64,000 nucleotides of DNA from Planctomycetota bacterium. Its GTDB lineage: Bacteria; Planctomycetota; Planctomycetia; Isosphaerales; Isosphaeraceae. Of the stretch, positions 59,737-64,000 are shown piece by piece. The stretch is from positions 124,001 to 188,000 of the forward strand of contig JAJYWB010000001.1 of assembly GCA_021791715.1 (NCBI GenBank), written 5' to 3'. The notes beneath the pieces are model-generated. The model searched no databases. It was not told the DNA's origin and was given only the letters and a program-made list of their open reading frames with translations. The translations under genes were made by a program, and so were the position numbers. Numbering within the stretch: position 1 is the first letter of the stretch; the number at the start of each line of letters is the position of its first letter.

Positions 59737-62103
59737 TCAATCCGCTGGAGTTTGAGCGGCGAGGGGGGCAGCCTTCGTCGATTCGGCTTTGCGTAAAAGC
59801 GCCTGGACGATCGACAACCCGATCGCGACGACCGCGACCAGACACGCGAAAACCGAGATCCCCGCGGCGAACCAAAGCCCCGCGGGGCGATACCGCAGCG
59901 TGACGGTCGTCCTACCGCTTTTCTTGATCCAAACTCCCATGATTCCGCCGTCGACGCGTTCGACCCGAGCGTTTTCGCGGCGATCGATCCGAGCTTGCCA
60001 ACCGTCATCGTACGTTCGATCGATCACAAGCAGGCACGCGCCGTCGGTATCGACGATCGTCGTCTTTCCATCCGAAGCGATGATCCGAGCCGACCGCGCG
60101 AGAACGGCGGGAGGCTCGTCGGCATCGGGGCCGAGTCGCGCCTCGTCGATCGAATCATCCCATTGAAACGATTCAAAGATCTCGCGATCTCCCGAAGATC
60201 GACGCACGTGTATCGCAGGACGAACTCGTGGAAAAGGCTCGGGATAGCGCACGAGCGTCCAGGTGCGGTGAAACGGTTCACGCGGGCCGGGAGTTATCAA
60301 TTGATCCAGAGCCGTATCGGGACCTTGATAAAGAACGCGGACATTTTTCGATTGGACGGGAACGCTCCATACGCCGTGCGTCACGCCGTAGCGGCGCAGC
60401 AGCCGCGCCGCGGCGGGATCGGCGTTCGCCGCGGCGAAATTCGCTGCCGAGAGCCACGATTGAGGTTGTGGAAGGTTTTGCACCAGATACGGACGAGCGG
60501 GAGTGAATCCGGCGAAGATCGGTACGTTTTCCAAAAAGCCCGCGATCCGACCGACACGCCTCTCCCGGGAAAGCCGCGAGAGAACGGGACTGTCTTCCGG
60601 TATGTGCACGCGCGGCCCCCAAACCGTTGTTGAAGTGTAAAACAGGACGACAAGTTCTCCGGATGCGATCGCCAGGGGAACGAGCGACGAGAGTTTTCGC
60701 TTCCGCCAAAGGGTGACGACGACGAGCCCAATCGTCCAGCTAAACGCCGCGGCCGCGATTCGAGCGCCAAGTCCGAGCCTTTTGATCGGGCCCAATCCGA
60801 CGGCGACATACTGAGCCGAGAGCCCCCCGTGTTTACCCAATACGACGCTTCGATCGAACGCGAGAATCGCGACGAAGATCGCGAGCGCGAGCCCCACGCG
60901 AAATCGATCGCGACCGATCGAACGTTCGAACCCCGATCCAGCCGACAGAGCCAATCCCAGCATCGCGATCAACGTGTACCGCCCAGGAGCGCGAAAGAAT
61001 CCGATTCCGGGAATCATAAGTAAATACCGATAAGCCGCGGGCGAAATGCTTGGCAAAATGGATAACAACAAGGATGCGCCGATCAAGTAATACCAGGGGG
61101 CGAGCCCTCGGGGTCGATCGCGACGGAACAATCCCACAAACGCCATTATGAGCGGAATCGTTCCGATATACAAGCACGCTTCATAGCCTGACGACCTCCG
61201 CGCCGTCCAATACGCGGCGTTATCGGGACCTCCCTTGAGCCCTCGAAAGAGTTCCGGAATGAACGCCTCGACCCAGTTTTCAGGAGGGAAAGCATAGTAA
61301 GAAAGATCATGAATCGATCGACGAGTCATCCCGACCGCGACAAGAAAACGTTCGCTTAAGAGAAGCGGAACCGCGGCGATCGTCGCGCCCCACGCGAGCG
61401 CCAGGAAGAGCCCAGCGGCTCGAACTCGCGGTCTGCGATCGGCGACGACTCGCCACCAGCCGGTGAACAACGCGAGCCCCGCGGTCCACATCTGAATTTG
61501 ATAATGCCCGAGCGTGAGCTGCGCTCCCCATCCGAGCGCGATCGCCGCGGCCCAGCCGATCTTTCCCGTCGCCGCGTACCGGTCGGTCGCAATCAAAACA
61601 AATAATAGATAAACAATCGCGTGATAGAAAGGTTCATGACTCGAATGGATCGCCATGAACCCGCAAAAGGTGAACGAGATCGCCGAGAGCGCCGCTCCTC
61701 GCGGACTCGACCCGACTACTCTTGCGTATATATATGTAAGTGTGCATATCGCGATATAATGAAACCACATCAGCAAATCGTAGGCGATGGAGACCGGAAG
61801 AGCGCCGTAAAACGCGAGGTTGAGCGGATAAAACGCGGCGACGTGGCTCTCGGCCGCGAGCGGTACGCCGAGTCCGAAGCGGTCGCTCCATAACGGCGGC
61901 TCGCCGCGCATCAGCGCTCGAGCGAGCTCGGCTTTAATCGGCCGATATAATCGGTCGGGATCGCCGCCGACGGGCTCGAAACCGAACCATAAAGGGGAAA
62001 GAGCGAGCCCCGCGATCGCGATCGCGAACGCGATCGATGTCGCCTCCTCCGAACGTCCGAACGTCCGTTTCCGTGTTTCGATGTTCGGTCGTTCTTCGCT
62101 CAT
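59737..62103 (-). CDS. YfhO-like multi-pass membrane protein
   Basis: The 788-residue protein has about 12-13 hydrophobic segments in its first 500 residues and a soluble C-terminal part of about 250. The early loop (YRPIKAELARALMRGEPPLW, FGLGVPLAAESHVAAFYPLNL) is typical of YfhO/GT-C-like proteins, in which the first periplasmic loop carries the catalytic acid. The soluble part ends with DDGWQARIDRRENARV and one more membrane helix near 750-772. Bacillus YfhO glycosylates lipoteichoic acid, so a role in surface glycosylation is inferred. The ribosome site is not obvious. Confidence 0.83.
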   Translation of the reverse strand: MSEERPNIETRKRTFGRSEEATSIAFAIAIAGLALSPLWFGFEPVGGDPDRLYRPIKAELARALMRGEPPLWSDRFGLGVPLAAESHVAAFYPLNLAFYGALPVSIAYDLLMWFHYIAICTLTYIYARVVGSSPRGAALSAISFTFCGFMAIHSSHEPFYHAIVYLLFVLIATDRYAATGKIGWAAAIALGWGAQLTLGHYQIQMWTAGLALFTGWWRVVADRRPRVRAAGLFLALAWGATIAAVPLLLSERFLVAVGMTRRSIHDLSYYAFPPENWVEAFIPELFRGLKGGPDNAAYWTARRSSGYEACLYIGTIPLIMAFVGLFRRDRPRGLAPWYYLIGASLLLSILPSISPAAYRYLLMIPGIGFFRAPGRYTLIAMLGLALSAGSGFERSIGRDRFRVGLALAIFVAILAFDRSVVLGKHGGLSAQYVAVGLGPIKRLGLGARIAAAAFSWTIGLVVVTLWRKRKLSSLVPLAIASGELVVLFYTSTTVWGPRVHIPEDSPVLSRLSRERRVGRIAGFLENVPIFAGFTPARPYLVQNLPQPQSWLSAANFAAANADPAAARLLRRYGVTHGVWSVPVQSKNVRVLYQGPDTALDQLITPGPREPFHRTWTLVRYPEPFPRVRPAIHVRRSSGDREIFESFQWDDSIDEARLGPDADEPPAVLARSARIIASDGKTTIVDTDGACLLVIDRTYDDGWQARIDRRENARVERVDGGIMGVWIKKSGRTTVTLRYRPAGLWFAAGISVFACLVAVVAIGLSIVQALLRKAESTKAAPLAAQTPAD

Positions 62104-62239
62104 GAAACCGGTGTTTTTGTTTCGTGTTCCGAAAATGGAAGTCCGGATTGTCGTAAGCTATCTTGAAACGTACATCAACGCATACGATATGCGTTTTCGA
62201 TCGCGGCGGCGTATTGAAGCCGACGATCGTTCCGGATCG

Positions 62240-63514
62240 CTAAAACAGCTCGAAGATCGGCTCGACTCCGCGATCGACAACGGCGATCGGCTTATCTCCA
62301 GGGCCTTGGAGTTCGCTATCGAGCGGGATTCCAACCGCGTGGAGGATCGTCGCCACGACTTCCGCGGGTTCGACCGGGCGATCCTTGGGGGAATGACCGA
62401 TCGAGTCGGACTCGCCGATCACGCGTCCTCCAGCGATCGGGCCTCCCGCGAAAAGCCCCGTCCAGCAACCGGGGTGATGATCGCGTCCTCCCGATCGGTT
62501 GATTCGAGGAGTGCGGCCGAACTCGCCGAACGCCGCGACGACCGTCTTTTGTAACAGACCCCGTTCGGTCAGATCCTCCAAAAGAGCCGCGTAAGCCGTG
62601 TCGAAAATTGGGCAGATCTCGTCTCGCATCGTATCAAACGAACTAAAAGGCGAAGATCCGTGAATATCCCAGCTTGGTTGATCGAAAATATCCGTATGCA
62701 TGTTAATTGTGACGAATCGGACGCCTCGTTCGACGAGCCTGCGCGCGATCAGGCAATTTCGGCCGAATCGCGTCGCGCCGAAACGGTCGATTTTCTCGTT
62801 TTTTTCCCGCGACAAGTCGAACGCTTCGCGCAGCGGGTATCCGGCGACGCGTCGCTCAATCGAGAACCGTTTCAATTGATCAATACCCATTGATTCGTGG
62901 ATGGGAACCTCTTCGGAGGCGACGTTCGCGAGAGGTTGGAACGCGGCGTAAGCTCTTCCGAGATAGCCTGCGGATTGGCCGCGCGACGAGATCCCGCCGA
63001 TCTCTCCGATTGGACCGGGAAGGAGAACGTGAGCGGGAACTTGTTCGTTCTTTCGTTTAAACCTGGAGACGACGCAGCCGATGTGAGGATGCTCGGTTCC
63101 GTCGGAGTGAAGCCTGCCCGTTTGGATCAGTTGAAGGCCTGTTTCGTGAACCGCGATCGATCGGTGATGGATCGACCGGACGAGAGAAACGCGATCCATC
63201 CAGGTCGACAACCGTGGGAAAGCATGTGAGATTGAGATTCCTGGAACTTTTGTCGCGATCGTTTGGAAGGGCCCGCGGATATCTTCGGGGGCGTTCGGTT
63301 TTGGGTCCCACGTATCGATGTGCGACGGACCTCCCGTGAGGACGATCATGATGCAAGAGTTGTCGCGAGCGTTCCACGAACGCGATTCTCGGAGGGTTTT
63401 CGGCGAGCGTGTGAGGCTCGTTCCCAAGATCGAGAGCGAACCGGCGCGAAGAACGTCGCGTCGAGTCGGCCAGGGACGCGTAGAATCGTCGCGGAATGGA
63501 TTCATTTCAATCAT
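62240..63514 (-). CDS. DUF1501 protein with twin-arginine signal
   Basis: The 424-residue protein starts with a Tat-like signal (TRRDVLRAGSLSILG). The body is a sulfatase/alkaline-phosphatase-like DUF1501 fold: CIMIVLTGGPSHIDTWDPKPNAP, an early metal-type motif, VRFVTINMHTDIFDQPSWDIHG and VVAAFGEFGRTPRINRSGGRDHHPG. These proteins are extremely common in planctomycetes, usually next to DUF1549/DUF1553 cytochrome-like genes, which are not seen here. A GMC oxidoreductase lies upstream on the same strand. Function is unproven; an exported hydrolase is inferred. GGAG ten bases upstream supports ATG 63514. Confidence 0.9.
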   Translation of the reverse strand: MIEMNPFRDDSTRPWPTRRDVLRAGSLSILGTSLTRSPKTLRESRSWNARDNSCIMIVLTGGPSHIDTWDPKPNAPEDIRGPFQTIATKVPGISISHAFPRLSTWMDRVSLVRSIHHRSIAVHETGLQLIQTGRLHSDGTEHPHIGCVVSRFKRKNEQVPAHVLLPGPIGEIGGISSRGQSAGYLGRAYAAFQPLANVASEEVPIHESMGIDQLKRFSIERRVAGYPLREAFDLSREKNEKIDRFGATRFGRNCLIARRLVERGVRFVTINMHTDIFDQPSWDIHGSSPFSSFDTMRDEICPIFDTAYAALLEDLTERGLLQKTVVAAFGEFGRTPRINRSGGRDHHPGCWTGLFAGGPIAGGRVIGESDSIGHSPKDRPVEPAEVVATILHAVGIPLDSELQGPGDKPIAVVDRGVEPIFELF

Positions 63515-63640
63515 GATCGATAACTCCATCGATAATCGTAGCGCCGGGGGAGAACCGCACGTTCTCGGGATCGGTCGACGTCATTCATCATAATCGGCGG
63601 CGCGGGGGAGCCGCAAAACCCAAATGGAATTGAATGATAA

Positions 63641-64000
63641 TTACGAGCTAGCCGATGGCGCCTCTGAGATCGAATTTGAAGGGTCGTCGAGCGAGGTGAG
63701 ATCGGCGAGTTTGGCGACGATTCGATCCGCGAGCTTCATGCAGAGAGCGATGATCGTAAACGTGGGGTTGGCGGCTCCTCCCGTGGGAAAAACCGAGCTT
63801 CCCGCGATGTAGAGATTGGACACTCCATGCACCTTGCAATCGGCGTCGACGACTCCATGTCGGGGGTCGTCGTGCATCCGGGTCGTTCCCATATGGTGAC
63901 CCGCGTCGTACACCCCACGGTCGTGTTCGCCAGGATTTGCCTGAAGATTCATCGAATCAAGATCGATTTCACCCAGCCGGAGACGGCGAAATTCGGCGGC
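63641..64000 (-). CDS. GMC-family oxidoreductase, C-terminal part (5' end outside window)
   Basis: The frame is open to the right edge. About 119 codons are visible, covering the end of the C-terminal GMC domain: HHMGTTRMHDDP and then LYIAGSSVFPTGGAANPTFTIIAL, which contact FAD and the substrate. Family members oxidise alcohols or sugars. In planctomycetes such genes often accompany a small twin-arginine subunit. The DUF1501 gene follows 126 bases downstream. Confidence 0.92.
   Translation of the reverse strand, partial: AAEFRRLRLGEIDLDSMNLQANPGEHDRGVYDAGHHMGTTRMHDDPRHGVVDADCKVHGVSNLYIAGSSVFPTGGAANPTFTIIALCMKLADRIVAKLADLTSLDDPSNSISEAPSASS

Overview
The window looks like chromosomal DNA of a planctomycete, probably from the Isosphaera/Singulisphaera side. 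This rests on family content: a twin-arginine DUF1501 protein next to a GMC oxidoreductase, a haem CxxCH domain fused to a glucose/sorbosone dehydrogenase domain, secreted proteins carrying the N-terminal tags LESRRLLS and LEDRLLL, and YfhO-like and other multi-pass membrane proteins. The DNA is GC-rich and saturated with CGATCG-type words. These words are stop-free in most reading frames, so they produce many long antisense open frames that are not genes.

Layout. 1-4.0 kb: two secreted proteins on the minus strand, one a matrixin-type protease. 4.8-11.0 kb: a B12-binding MerR (CarH-like) regulator, an Ala/Pro/Lys repeat protein, a secreted protein with a possible catalytic Cys, then a three-gene set (small membrane protein, CpsD-like ATPase, ExeA-like ATPase). 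11.9-14.4 kb: a comparatively AT-rich island with an orphan RHS tip carrying an unassigned C-terminal domain, and a TPR-like protein. 15.1-18.2 kb: a degenerate NtrC-type regulator and a tyrosine recombinase, followed by an initiator-type tRNA-Met. 19.0-24.0 kb: a diadenylate-cyclase-like protein, an FG-GAP protein, pheA and a small membrane protein. 24.3-34.8 kb: surface polysaccharide genes (UDP-sugar dehydrogenase, Wzm/Wzt-type ABC exporter, two glycosyltransferases) with pyrR-pyrB-pyrC in the middle. 35.3-47.9 kb: a DUF1016-type nuclease interrupted by palindromic repeats, PrxQ-type peroxiredoxin, haem/sugar dehydrogenase, Mrr-like endonuclease, FKBP isomerase, surE, tRNA-Ala(GGC), an orphan Phd-type antitoxin, DedA, a TolQ/TolR pair, and an AT-rich AAA ATPase plus TOPRIM-like gene pair. 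48.1-64.0 kb: a monohaem secreted protein, aldo/keto reductase, membrane protein, a beta-lactamase-like/NamZ fusion, a sugar isomerase, an M3 peptidase, an ethylene-receptor-like histidine kinase with a receiver out of frame behind it, a YfhO-like protein, DUF1501 and a partial GMC oxidoreductase.

The most interesting points are: (i) the histidine kinase at 58.4-59.6 kb, whose N-terminus aligns with the plant ethylene-binding domain (Asp, Tyr and Cys at matching spacing) and whose receiver is separated from it by a single base in an A6 run; (ii) the nuclease at 35.3 kb, with tandem in-frame palindromic units; (iii) the ATPase/TOPRIM pair at 46-48 kb, laid out like two-gene phage-defence systems; (iv) the orphan RHS toxin-like module; (v) the NtrC-type regulator that lacks both the GAFTGA loop and the phospho-acceptor Asp; (vi) the serine-hydrolase/NamZ fusion, consistent with peptidoglycan turnover.
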